A stretch of DNA of 64,000 nt, from the NCBI GenBank assembly GCA_963730405.1, contig CAVSRW010000003.1:37203-101202 (forward strand), given 5' to 3'. The translations under genes and the position numbers were made by a program. This stretch comes from Gaiellasilicea sp963730405. Lineage in GTDB: Bacteria > Actinomycetota > Thermoleophilia > Gaiellales > Gaiellaceae. Under the pieces are notes generated by a model that saw only the letters and a list, made by a program, of their open reading frames with translations, made no database searches and was not told where the DNA came from. This document shows, one piece after another, positions 23,717 through 32,215 of this stretch. Position 1 is the stretch's first letter; the number at the start of each line of letters is the position of its first letter.

Positions 23717-25210
23717 GTGAGTGCAGCGCTGGACGATCTGAAGCAGCGGCTGGCGGAGGTCTACGACCTCGAGAAGGCGGCCGCGATCGCGGGCTGGGAC
23801 CAGCGGACGATGATGCCGCCCCAGGGCGCAGCGGCCCGCTCGGAGGTGTCCGCGACGCTCTCGGGGATCGCCCACGAGCGCTTCGTCGCCGACGAGGTGG
23901 GCCGCCTGCTCGACGAGCTCGCGCCGCTCGAGGCCGAGCTGGACTTCGATTCCGACGACGCGAGCCTCATCCGCGTCACGCGCCGCGACTGGGAGAAGGC
24001 GCGCCGCGTCCCGCCCGAGCTCGCCGCCGACTGGGCGCGCGAGGGCGGCAGAGCGCACGTCGCCTGGCTCCAGGCGCGCGAGGCGAACGACTTCTCGGTC
24101 TTCCGGCCCGCACTCCAGCGCGTCCACGACGTCGCGCTGCGCTGGGCGGAGCTCATGGAGCCCGGCGACTCGCCCTACGACGCGTTCCTCGACGAGTACG
24201 AGCCGGGGATGAAGACGGCCGAGGTGAAGGCGGTCTTCGACGTCCTCCGCCCGGAGCTGACCGCGATCGTGCGCGAGGCCGGTGAGCCGGCCGACGACTC
24301 CTTCCTCGAGGGCGACTTCCCGCTCGAGCGCCAGCAGGAGTTCCTCGAGGGCGTGCTCCGCGCCTTCGGGTTCGAGAACGGCACGTACCGGCTCGACCCC
24401 ACGGTGCATCCGTTCGCGACGACGTTCTCGCGGTCGGACATCCGGATGACGACGCGCTACAAGCCGACGAACCTGCGCGCGCTCTGGGCCGGGATGCACG
24501 AGGCAGGCCACGGGCTCACGTATCAGGGCACCGGGCCGGAGCTTGCGCGCTCGCCGCTCTACGGGAACGCATCTCTCGGCCTCGGCGAGTCGCAGAGCCG
24601 GACGTGGGAGAACCTCGTCGGCCGATCGCTGCCCTTCTGGCGCGGGCGGCTGCCGGAGCTGCAGCGCCTCTTCCCTCAGCTCGAGTCGGTCGACCTCGAC
24701 ACCTGGTACCGCGGGATCAACCGGGTCGCGCCCGGACTGATCCGCGTCGACTCCGACGAGGTCACCTACTCCCTTCACATCATCCTGCGCTTCGAGCTCG
24801 AGCAGGAGCTCGTCGCCGGAGCGCTGTCGCTCGACGACCTGCCGGAGGCCTGGAACGCGAAGATGAAGGAGCTGCTCGGCGTCGATGTCCCCGACGACGC
24901 GCGCGGCGTGCTCCAGGACGTCCACTGGACGCGGGCCGCCTACGGCTACTTCCCCACCTACGCGCTCGGCAACGTCCTCTCCGTCCAGATCTGGCGGGCG
25001 GTCGAGGAGGAGCTGCCCGACCTGGACGCGCAGCTCGAGGCCGGCGACTTCGGGCCGCTGTACGGCTCGCTGCGCGACCGGATCTACCGGCACGGCCGCA
25101 AGTTCACGCCGCGGGAGACGCTCGAGCGGGCGATCGGCGCGACCGAGATCGACCCGCAGCCGTACCTCGGCTACCTGCGCTCGAAGGTCGCCGGGCTCCA
25201 GCCGGCCTGA
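23717..25210 (+). CDS. M32-family metallocarboxypeptidase
   Basis: 497 residues, the usual length of the thermostable carboxypeptidase family. The zinc motif HEAGH (261-265) lies in GMHEAGHGLTYQGTG; the family's HPF motif is in TVHPFATTF, and ESQSRTWEN supplies a further Glu ligand. It releases C-terminal residues from peptides in the cytoplasm. GTG 23717 follows TAGGTT (23703-23708) by 8 nt. Convergent with the following secreted-protein gene, 7 bp apart. Confidence 0.92.
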   Translation: MSAALDDLKQRLAEVYDLEKAAAIAGWDQRTMMPPQGAAARSEVSATLSGIAHERFVADEVGRLLDELAPLEAELDFDSDDASLIRVTRRDWEKARRVPPELAADWAREGGRAHVAWLQAREANDFSVFRPALQRVHDVALRWAELMEPGDSPYDAFLDEYEPGMKTAEVKAVFDVLRPELTAIVREAGEPADDSFLEGDFPLERQQEFLEGVLRAFGFENGTYRLDPTVHPFATTFSRSDIRMTTRYKPTNLRALWAGMHEAGHGLTYQGTGPELARSPLYGNASLGLGESQSRTWENLVGRSLPFWRGRLPELQRLFPQLESVDLDTWYRGINRVAPGLIRVDSDEVTYSLHIILRFELEQELVAGALSLDDLPEAWNAKMKELLGVDVPDDARGVLQDVHWTRAAYGYFPTYALGNVLSVQIWRAVEEELPDLDAQLEAGDFGPLYGSLRDRIYRHGRKFTPRETLERAIGATEIDPQPYLGYLRSKVAGLQPA

Positions 25211-25217
25211 TCGTCCG

Positions 25218-26129
25218 TCAGCCTTCCAGCTGACGGACGATCTCCGCTACGTCCTCGGCCAGCGCCGCGGCGGTCGCCGGCGCGATGCTCTTGCCGCTCT
25301 GGGCCTCGAGCTCGTGGACGAGTGCAGCGAGCAGACCAAGCGTCCCGCTGACGTCCCCGCTCCCGAGCGACGCCTCGGCGGCGGCCACTTTCGCGGCGAG
25401 GCTCATACCCGGCCCGACGCCTTCCACGGCGACGGCGAGCTCCGCGAGCAACTCGGCCGCGGTCGGCTCGTGCACGATCTCGATGTCGCCGACGACGAAC
25501 GGAACCGGCTGCGTGAACACGCACTGGGCCCCTTCGCACAACGCGATCTGGAAGCCGACGCCGACGATGTCGCCCGCGGAGAGCGAGAAGTCGTTCGGGT
25601 CGTCCGCGCTGTCGAGCGTCTTCGCCAGCTCGATGTGGGTCTCTGCTCCGTGCACCGCCACAGCACCGCTCGCGTCGACGGTCCCGCCGAGGTCGACGTC
25701 ATGGAAGCCGCAGCTGGAGACCGGGCAGCCACCTCGCGCGCTGAGAACGAGGTCGCCGAAGCCGTTGCGGACGCCGAAGCCGAGCGCGACCCCGTCCGAC
25801 CCTTCCTCCGGCCAGACGCCGTCGTGGTCGTTGTCGAATCCGAACGAGACCGAGAGGGTCGGCGTCGTCGTCGCGACGCGGACGCCGAGGTACAGACGCT
25901 CTCCGTCGTTCATCACCCGCAGCTCGCCGGGGACGGCTCCGCCGCCGGGGGCGGAAGCCGTGAACGCCAGAGCGCTCGCGTCGTCCCACTCTCCCGGCGC
26001 GAGCACGCCGTCGACGACTGCCGTCCCGAACGCCCCGAAGGCCAGCGTCGGCGCGTGACTCCCGGCGCTCGCCGGGATCAGGAGCGCCGCGATCGCCGCG
26101 ACGAGCAAAGCACCGCGTGTTCCCGCCAT
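25218..26129 (-). CDS. Secreted beta-sandwich protein (CBM9/DOMON-like) with helical tail
   Basis: 303 residues. Signal peptide from ATG 26129 (MAGTRGALLVAAIAALLIPASA), supported by AGGAGG 4 nt before the start. Residues about 35-215 look like a CBM9/DOMON sandwich: VDGVLAPGEWDDA, a DNDHDGVWPEEGSD acidic loop that could bind calcium, and a Cys pair PVSSCGFHD. A helical, Ala/Glu-rich tail (about 215-303) follows. Extracellular carbohydrate or haem binding is typical of the fold, but I cannot choose. Between it and 26235 there is only promoter DNA. Confidence 0.65.
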   Translation of the reverse strand: MAGTRGALLVAAIAALLIPASAGSHAPTLAFGAFGTAVVDGVLAPGEWDDASALAFTASAPGGGAVPGELRVMNDGERLYLGVRVATTTPTLSVSFGFDNDHDGVWPEEGSDGVALGFGVRNGFGDLVLSARGGCPVSSCGFHDVDLGGTVDASGAVAVHGAETHIELAKTLDSADDPNDFSLSAGDIVGVGFQIALCEGAQCVFTQPVPFVVGDIEIVHEPTAAELLAELAVAVEGVGPGMSLAAKVAAAEASLGSGDVSGTLGLLAALVHELEAQSGKSIAPATAAALAEDVAEIVRQLEG

Positions 26130-26234
26130 CTCCCCTCCTGTCGTAGCTACAGAGAGAGAAGCACCGGGACGCGCCAACGACAAGGGGAATCGACGACGAG
26201 CGTCGGGAACGGCGGCGTCCGTAGACTCAGCCCC

Positions 26235-27386
26235 GTGGAAGACGTGGTCGGGCGCGCGCTGAATCTCGTGGAGAGCTACGAGGCGATCGTGCGCGCGGAG
26301 TTGCCGCCCGACGTCGAGATCTTCGACGCGCACGTCCATCTCGGGCTCGACATCGACGGGATGCGCGGCGACCTCGAGGATCTGCTGCGGATCCAGGACG
26401 CGCACGGGATCACGCGCTCGTTCATGTTCTGCCTCGACGAGCCCGACCGGCATCCCGGATTCCGGGCGCCGAACGACCGCACGCTCGCGTTCGCGGAGCG
26501 AAGCGGGGGCAAGCTCGTCCCGTTCGTCCGGCTCGACCTGACCGAGAGCCCGATCGAGGAGGCGACGCGCTGCCTCGACCTCGGCGCCGGCGGGATCAAG
26601 CTCCACCCGCGCGCGCAGAAGTTCATGCTCGACGACGAGCGCCTCGCGCCGGTGTTCGAGCTCGCGGCCGAGCGGAAGGTGCCGATCCTGATCCACGGCG
26701 GCCGCGGGCTGCCCCCGATCGCCGACGCGCTCGCCCGGCTGATGGACGCCTACGAGCCGCAGCTGATCGTCGCGCACGCGGGAATCGCCGACCTGGCCGC
26801 GCTCGCGCGCCATTTCTCCGGACGCCCCGGCGTCTTCTTCGACACCTCCGTCTGGAGCCCGCTCGACCTGCTCGACCTCTATCGGCTCGTCTCGCCCGAG
26901 CAGGTCCTGTACGCCTCCGACTACCCCTACGGGACGCAGCCCGCGTCGCTGTTCGCGTCGCTCCGCACCGCCCAGATGGCCGGGCTCGACGACGGCCAAC
27001 TGCACGCGATGCTCGGCGGCAGCTCGCGCCGGATCGCCGCCGGCGAGCCGGCGCTGCCGCTGACTGATCCGCGCGGCCCGCAGGACGTCTCGCATCCGCT
27101 CACGTTCGCCCGCATCCACCAGTACCTCTCGATGGCGACGCCGCTCCTCTGGACGCGCCAGGCGGACACGATCGGTGTGATCGGCCTGGCACTGAACGCC
27201 TGCGACGAGCGCGCGAACGGCCACCGCGAGGACACCGAGCGGATCCGCGAGCTGCTCAGCGCGGCCCGCGACCTCTGGCGCGTCTTTCCCGAGGCCGAGG
27301 ACGAGACCGAGCGCGTACGCACGGCACGGATTGCGTTCCGGCTCGTCCACCTCGCCAACATCACGGCGGTGACGTCGGCTGCCTGA
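26235..27386 (+). CDS. Amidohydrolase-family metal-dependent hydrolase
   Basis: 383 residues, TIM-barrel amidohydrolase_2 type. Metal-binding HxH is in IFDAHVHLG, with further ligands in GIKLHPRAQ, LIHGGRG, IVAHAG and the terminal Asp in YASDYPYGT. A helical extension of about 100 residues follows the barrel. Substrates of this group include carboxylated or heterocyclic compounds. GTG 26235 follows TAGACT (26222-26227) by 7 nt. Its end overlaps the molybdenum hydroxylase small subunit, so it may process a substrate or product of that enzyme. Confidence 0.8.
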   Translation: MEDVVGRALNLVESYEAIVRAELPPDVEIFDAHVHLGLDIDGMRGDLEDLLRIQDAHGITRSFMFCLDEPDRHPGFRAPNDRTLAFAERSGGKLVPFVRLDLTESPIEEATRCLDLGAGGIKLHPRAQKFMLDDERLAPVFELAAERKVPILIHGGRGLPPIADALARLMDAYEPQLIVAHAGIADLAALARHFSGRPGVFFDTSVWSPLDLLDLYRLVSPEQVLYASDYPYGTQPASLFASLRTAQMAGLDDGQLHAMLGGSSRRIAAGEPALPLTDPRGPQDVSHPLTFARIHQYLSMATPLLWTRQADTIGVIGLALNACDERANGHREDTERIRELLSAARDLWRVFPEAEDETERVRTARIAFRLVHLANITAVTSAA

Positions 27387-27816
27387 GCTCAGGGTCAACG
27401 GCCACGAGCACACGTTCGAGGCGCCGGTCGGGCGGACGCTCGCCGAGACGCTGCGCGACGACCTCGGCCTGACGGGGACGAAGATCGCGTGCGGCGAGGG
27501 CCACTGCGGCGCCTGCACCGTCCAGCTCGACGGCATGCCGGTGCTCAGCTGCATCACGCTCGTCCACACGGTCGGCGAGCGCGAGGTGACGACGATCGAG
27601 GGGCTGAAGGACCATCCGCTCGTGGACGCGTTCGTGCGGACGGATGCGCTCCAGTGCGGCTTCTGCACGCCGGGGCAGATCGTCTCGGCGGCCGCGCTCG
27701 TGGCCGCGACGCCGTCGCCGACCAGCGAGGAGATCAAGCACCGGATGGCCGGCAACCTCTGCCGCTGCGGCACCTACCCGCGAATCGAGGAGGCGATCAG
27801 CACGTGGCAAGGCTGA
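27379..27816 (+). CDS. Molybdenum hydroxylase [2Fe-2S] small subunit, probable CTG start
   Basis: 145 residues. Plant-type ferredoxin cluster CGEGHCGACTV with a later Cys (PVLSC), then the second cluster CGFCTPGQ and NLCRCGTYP. This is the electron-transfer subunit of xanthine dehydrogenase/CO dehydrogenase-type enzymes. The frame is blocked upstream by TGA at 27370-27372, and the expected PELRVNGHEH start can only come from CTG 27379 (GGTGA 6 nt upstream) or a much shorter product. It overlaps the amidohydrolase end by 8 bp. Confidence 0.88.
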   Translation: MPELRVNGHEHTFEAPVGRTLAETLRDDLGLTGTKIACGEGHCGACTVQLDGMPVLSCITLVHTVGEREVTTIEGLKDHPLVDAFVRTDALQCGFCTPGQIVSAAALVAATPSPTSEEIKHRMAGNLCRCGTYPRIEEAISTWQG

Positions 27817-30071
27817 TCAAGTCCGAGAAGGAGGTCGAGGGCCGCTACGAGGAGGTCTGGACGCTCGTCGAGGAGGACGCGCTCGTCCAGTGGCCGCCCG
27901 GGCCCGGTGCCGTCGTCGGGCGCGACGCGCCCCGGCTCGACGGCTACGAGAAGGCCCGCGGCGAGGCCCGCTACACGGGCGACGTCCAGCTCCCCGGGAT
28001 GCTCGAGAGCGCGCTGCTCCGGAGCCCGCACGCGCGGGCGCGCGTCGCGCGGATCGACCTCGAGGCGGCCGCCGACGCAGCGGGCGTGATCGCCGTCGTC
28101 GGCCCCGGTGAGGTCACCGGCGTGGACGAGGAGGTCCACTTCGAGGGCGGTGCCGTCGCCGGCGTCGCGGCGGAGACCCTCGCGCAGGCCCGCGCCGCGC
28201 TCGAGCTGATCGAGGTGGAGTGGGAGGAGTTGGAGCCGCTGCTCGACGCCGACGAGGCGGTCGCCCGCGGCTCGCTCCTGGCGGAATCCCGCCGGTACGA
28301 GCGCGGGGACTACGAGCAGGGTCTTGCCCAGGCCGACGCCGTCGTCGAGGCCGAGTACACCACGCAAACGCTCAACCACAACCCGCTCGAGACACACCAG
28401 TGCATCTGCGAGTGGCGAGGCGACAACCTCGACGTCTACATCTCGACGCAGTACATCTGGGGTGTCCGCCGCGACCTCGCGGAGCAACTCGGCATCCCGC
28501 AGGACAAGGTGCGGGTGATCTGCGAGTTCATGGGCGGGGGCTTCGGCGCGAAGAACGGGCTCGGCAACTACCTCGCACTCGCGGCGGAGCTCGCGAAACG
28601 GACCGGACGGCCGGTGCGCTGCGCGCTCTCCCGCCGCGAGGAGAACGTCGTCGGCGGCAACCGGAACGCGACGCGTCAGCGTGTGACCGCGGCCGGAAGC
28701 TCGGACGGGACACTGACGGCGCTGGGCGGCGAGTACGTCTGCGCCCTCGGCTGGGAGGGCTGGCTGCCCCCCACCGCCGGGCCGGCCTGGCTCCTCTACG
28801 CCTGCGAGAACGTGCGCACCGTTGAGCACGGCGCCAAGCTGAACCTCCCGCCGATGGCCGCCTTCCGCGCGCCCGGCTTCGTCGAAGGGACGTGGTCGCT
28901 GGAGTGCCTCCTCGACAAGCTCGCAGCGCAGCTCGGGGTCGACCCGCTCGAGCTCCGCAAGCGCAACTACGCCGAAACGGACCCGATGGACGGCCGGCCG
29001 TTCTCCTCGAAGGGCTTGATGGAGTGCTACCGCCGCGCCGAGCCGCACTGGGCGCGGCGACACGAGGTGCGGGCGCGCTCGGACGAGATCTGGAAGCGCG
29101 GGATGGGACTGGCAAGCCAGATCTGGTACGGGGGCGGCGGCCCGCCGAGCTACGCCTGGGTGCGGCTCGGCTCGGACGGGCGCGCGAACGTCGTCACGGC
29201 GATGCAGGACATCGGCACAGGCACGCGGACGGCGATGGCGATCGTCGCCGCCGAGGAGCTCGGCCTGCCGCTCGACGCGGTCGAGGTGCAGATCGGCGAC
29301 TCGGCGCGCGGCCCGTTCGCCTCGATCTCCGGCGGCTCTTCGACGCTGCCCTCGATGGGGCCGGCCGTCCGCTCGGCGGCCGCCGATGCGGCGCGCCAGG
29401 TGCTCGAGCTCGCCGCGCAGCGGTTCGACCGCCCCGAGGAGACGCTCTCGCTGCGCGGCGGCAGCATCCACTGCTCCGACGGCGGCAGCTGGCCGCTCGC
29501 CGACATCACGAGTCTGCTGGCCGACGGCCAGATCCTCGGCAAGGGTGCCCGCGGGCCGAACCCGACCGGGATGCGCGTGCTCACTTTCGGGATCCAGCTG
29601 GCAGAGGTCGCAGTCGACGTCGGCACCGGCGAGGTGCGAGTCGAGAAAGTCGTCGCGATCCACGACGTCGGCCGCGTGATCAACCCGCTCGGTGCCCGTA
29701 GCCAGATCGAGGGCGGGATCATCCAGGCGCTCGGGCACACGTTCTCGGAGCACCGGCTCGACGACCCGCGGACGGGCATCGTGCTGACGAAGACGCTCGA
29801 CGCCTACAAGCTGCCGACGATCGCGGACGTGCCGGAGATCGTCTGCGACCTCGTCGACGTCCCGGACGAGCATCTGACGAACCTCGGCTCGAAGGGGCTC
29901 GGCGAGCCGCCGATCGTGCCCACCGCGGCCGCGATCGCGAACGCGATCCGCGACGCCACGGGTGCCGACGTGACCTCGCTGCCGATCACGCGCGAGGAGA
30001 TCCTGCGCGCGCTACGCGAGGCCGAGCAGCGTGAAAGGGAGAGGGAGCGCATTGCAGCTGGCGCGGCCTGA
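27804..30071 (+). CDS. Molybdenum hydroxylase large (molybdopterin) subunit
   Basis: 755 residues. Molybdopterin-binding regions include FMGGGFGAKNG, AAFRAPGFVEG, and the glycine-rich ISGGSSTLPS; the catalytic Glu is in SKGLGEPPIVPTAAAIANAI. It follows the xanthine dehydrogenase/aldehyde oxidase plan; by eye it is nearer the PaoC/HcrA/XdhA group than CO dehydrogenase, lacking an evident copper-binding VAYRCSF loop. GTG at 27804 has GAGGAGG (27787-27793) 10 nt upstream and overlaps the small subunit by 13 bp. It hydroxylates an unknown N-heterocycle or aldehyde using water. Confidence 0.9.
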   Translation: MARLIKSEKEVEGRYEEVWTLVEEDALVQWPPGPGAVVGRDAPRLDGYEKARGEARYTGDVQLPGMLESALLRSPHARARVARIDLEAAADAAGVIAVVGPGEVTGVDEEVHFEGGAVAGVAAETLAQARAALELIEVEWEELEPLLDADEAVARGSLLAESRRYERGDYEQGLAQADAVVEAEYTTQTLNHNPLETHQCICEWRGDNLDVYISTQYIWGVRRDLAEQLGIPQDKVRVICEFMGGGFGAKNGLGNYLALAAELAKRTGRPVRCALSRREENVVGGNRNATRQRVTAAGSSDGTLTALGGEYVCALGWEGWLPPTAGPAWLLYACENVRTVEHGAKLNLPPMAAFRAPGFVEGTWSLECLLDKLAAQLGVDPLELRKRNYAETDPMDGRPFSSKGLMECYRRAEPHWARRHEVRARSDEIWKRGMGLASQIWYGGGGPPSYAWVRLGSDGRANVVTAMQDIGTGTRTAMAIVAAEELGLPLDAVEVQIGDSARGPFASISGGSSTLPSMGPAVRSAAADAARQVLELAAQRFDRPEETLSLRGGSIHCSDGGSWPLADITSLLADGQILGKGARGPNPTGMRVLTFGIQLAEVAVDVGTGEVRVEKVVAIHDVGRVINPLGARSQIEGGIIQALGHTFSEHRLDDPRTGIVLTKTLDAYKLPTIADVPEIVCDLVDVPDEHLTNLGSKGLGEPPIVPTAAAIANAIRDATGADVTSLPITREEILRALREAEQRERERERIAAGAA

Positions 30072-30882
30072 GTCGCCCGCGGAGGCGGTCGCCGCGCTCG
30101 CCGGCGGCCGCGCGCTCGCCGGCGGCACGGAGCTCGTGCCGCTCCTCCGCGACGGGATCGTCGAGGCCGAGACGCTCGTCGACGTGCTTGCGGCCCTACC
30201 GCGCGGTGTCGCCGGCCGGACGATCGGCGCGGGCACGACTCTGGCGGAGCTCGAGGCCTCGGAGGAGATCCCCGCGGCGCTGCGCGAGGCCTGCCGCCTC
30301 GCGGCGTCGCCGCAACTCAGGAACATGGGCACGATCGGCGGCAACCTGCTGCAGGCGACCCGCTGCTGGTACTGGCGGCTGCGCTTCCCGTGCCGTCTGC
30401 ACGGCGGCGACGTCTGCCACGCGCTGGAGGGGCAGCATCGAGAGCACGCCTTCTTCGCGAACGACTTCTGCGCCTCGGCGCACCCGTCCGATCCGGCCGC
30501 AGCGCTGCTCGCGCTCGGCGCGCGGGTCCGCACCGACCGGCGTGAGCTGGACCTCGCCGAGCTCTACCGGTTGCCGACGGAGGACGACCGCTCGACGACG
30601 ACGCTCGCAGCGGACGAGCTGATCCTCGAGCTCGAGCTGCCCGAGGTCGAGGCGAGCGCGTACCTGAAGGCGATGGACCGGCAGCGGTGGGCGTTCGCGC
30701 TCGTCGGCGTCGCCGTCGCCCGCGTCGGCGGCGAGACGCGGGTTGCGCTGGCGGGCGCCGCTCCGATCCCGTGGCTCCTCTCCGCGCCCGACGAGCTCGA
30801 GCGCGCGACGCCGCTCGAGGGGACGGCGTTCAAGGTCGAGATCGCCCGCACGCTGGTCGCGAGAGCGACGGCCTCTCTCTAG
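30052..30882 (+). CDS. Molybdenum hydroxylase FAD subunit with probable extra [4Fe-4S] site
   Basis: 276 residues. FAD-binding signatures ALAGGTELVPLL and NMGTIGGNLLQ are clear. Between them and AHPSDPAAALLAL lie four Cys (105, 114, 122, 140) in RCWYWRLRFPCRLHGG and FFANDFC, the arrangement seen in PaoB/HcrB-type subunits that carry an additional [4Fe-4S] cluster. TTG 30052 is chosen for the GAGGGAG at 30041-30047, but GTG 30031 is open too. It overlaps the large subunit by 20 bp. Completes a three-subunit enzyme with an electron path Mo, 2Fe-2S, FAD plus this cluster. Confidence 0.85.
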   Translation: MQLARPESPAEAVAALAGGRALAGGTELVPLLRDGIVEAETLVDVLAALPRGVAGRTIGAGTTLAELEASEEIPAALREACRLAASPQLRNMGTIGGNLLQATRCWYWRLRFPCRLHGGDVCHALEGQHREHAFFANDFCASAHPSDPAAALLALGARVRTDRRELDLAELYRLPTEDDRSTTTLAADELILELELPEVEASAYLKAMDRQRWAFALVGVAVARVGGETRVALAGAAPIPWLLSAPDELERATPLEGTAFKVEIARTLVARATASL

Positions 30883-30900
30883 GTACGATCGGCGATCGTC

Positions 30901-31611
30901 ATGAGGCGCATCCTCTTCCCGCTGCTGCTCGTCCTCGTACTCTCGCTCGCGGCCTGCGGCGGCGACGACGAGCCCGAGTCGGCCGACACCGGCGGCGCGA
31001 CGACCGAAGCATCGTCCGGGACCGGCGGCGCGACGACCGAGACATCCCCCTCAGGAGAGGCCGGTTGCGAGACGGTCGAGGCGCCGGCGCCCAAGCAGGA
31101 CGGCGGCCAGACGGCGCCGACGGGGTCGCTCGACTCCGGCACGACGTACGAGCTCGTCGTCGAGACGAGCTGCGGCGACTTCACGATCACCCTCGACCCG
31201 GAGCTCGCGCCGAAGACCACGGCGTCGCTGGTGGCGCTTGCCGAGTCCGGTTTCTACGACGACACGACCTTCCACCGCGTCGTCCCGGGCTTCGTGATCC
31301 AGGGCGGCGACCCGACCGGGACCGGGACGGGCGGCCCCGGCTACTCGACCGTCGACGCACCGCCCAGCGATACGCAGTACACGGAGGGCATCGTCGCGAT
31401 GGCGAAGTCGGGGGCCGAGCCGCCGGGGAGCTCGGGGAGCCAGTTCTTCGTCGTCACCGCACCGGACGCCGGGCTCTCGCCGGACTACGCGGTCGTCGGG
31501 ACGGTCACCGAGGGCATGGAGTCGGTGCGCGCGATCGAGGCTCTCGGCGCCGGCGACGGGCCACCTTCGCAGCCGGTCGTGATCGAGAAGATCAGCGTCG
31601 AAGAGAGCTGA
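30901..31611 (+). CDS. Lipoprotein cyclophilin-type peptidyl-prolyl isomerase
   Basis: 236 residues. Signal peptide ending in LAACGG is a lipobox with Cys19 as lipid anchor. A Thr/Gly/Glu-rich linker (about 20-80) precedes a cyclophilin domain recognised by FHRVVPGFVIQGGDPTGTG and GSQFFVVTA. It assists folding of exported proteins on the outer face of the membrane. TACGAT (30884-30889) ends 11 nt before the ATG. It may be independent of the molybdenum cluster upstream. Three hairpins follow it. Confidence 0.88.
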   Translation: MRRILFPLLLVLVLSLAACGGDDEPESADTGGATTEASSGTGGATTETSPSGEAGCETVEAPAPKQDGGQTAPTGSLDSGTTYELVVETSCGDFTITLDPELAPKTTASLVALAESGFYDDTTFHRVVPGFVIQGGDPTGTGTGGPGYSTVDAPPSDTQYTEGIVAMAKSGAEPPGSSGSQFFVVTAPDAGLSPDYAVVGTVTEGMESVRAIEALGAGDGPPSQPVVIEKISVEES

Positions 31612-31697
31612 TGAGCCAGGCCGCAAAGCGGCCCCTTCAGGGGTCTTCGCGCGATGCGCGTCCGCCTTGCGGATGCGCATCCTGCGCTCACAAGTGA
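31611..31697 (+). CDS. Possible small ORF bridging cyclophilin and nucleotidyltransferase, 28 aa
   Basis: ATG at 31611 shares a base with the cyclophilin stop (TGATG) and its TGA overlaps the GTG of the next gene. The product, MSQAAKRPLQ and so on, with CGCASC near its end, is largely encoded by hairpin DNA. As with 2110-2265, it may be a re-initiation bridge rather than a protein. Confidence 0.2.
   Translation: MSQAAKRPLQGSSRDARPPCGCASCAHK
31619..31681. terminator. Three tandem hairpins after the cyclophilin gene
   Basis: Hairpin 1: GGCCGC (31619-31624), AAA, GCGGCC (31628-31633). Hairpin 2: CCCCT, TC, AGGGG (31632-31643). Hairpin 3: 13-bp arms 31653-31665 and 31669-31681 with a CTT loop and one G-T pair. 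The third is the strongest. No T-run follows, so a factor-independent terminator is possible but not textbook. Confidence 0.4.
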
Positions 31698-32209
31698 TCG
31701 CAGCCGTCGTCCTCGCGGCCGGTGCAGCGACGCGGTTCGGCGCCCCCAAGCAACGGCTGCTCCTCCCCGCCGTGCTCGAGCACGTCCGAGGGCTCGACCA
31801 GATCGTCGTCGTCGCCGGCGCGTACCCGCTCGAAGGAGCGATCGACTGCCCCGACTGGGAGCGCGGGCCGGGCGCCTCACTCCGCTGCGGGCTCGCCGCG
31901 CTCGGGCGGGAGGTCGAGGCCGCGGTCGTCGTGCTCGCGGACGGCCCCTCGCTGGCCCCCGCGGCGATCGACCGCATCGTCGCGGAGTGGCGCGCGAGCG
32001 GTGCGCCCATCGTCGCGGCGAGCTACGGCGGCGACCGCGGCCACCCACTTCTCGTCGACCGCTCGGCCTGGAACGAGATCCCCGACGAGGGCCTGCGCGC
32101 AGTCGAGCCCGTGCTCGTACCGTGCGACGACCTCGGCGAGCCGGGGGACGTCGACTATCCGCAGGATCTGCCGGAAGGGTTCAGGAGCTCGCCCGACGAA
32201 CCGATGTAG
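31694..32209 (+). CDS. MobA/MocA-like nucleotidyltransferase
   Basis: 171 residues. AAVVLAAGAATRFGAPKQ is the nucleotide-binding loop of the MobA-like transferases; VVLADGPSL holds the Asp of the metal site (usually ADxP). Such enzymes attach CMP or GMP to molybdopterin; the MocA type serves xanthine dehydrogenase-class enzymes. Its place just after the molybdenum hydroxylase genes supports cofactor finishing for that enzyme. It is short for MocA (about 190) and its central region is abbreviated. GTG 31694 is chosen because residues before VIAAVV are encoded by hairpin DNA. Confidence 0.75.
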   Translation: MIAAVVLAAGAATRFGAPKQRLLLPAVLEHVRGLDQIVVVAGAYPLEGAIDCPDWERGPGASLRCGLAALGREVEAAVVVLADGPSLAPAAIDRIVAEWRASGAPIVAASYGGDRGHPLLVDRSAWNEIPDEGLRAVEPVLVPCDDLGEPGDVDYPQDLPEGFRSSPDEPM

Positions 32210-32215
32210 ACGGCA

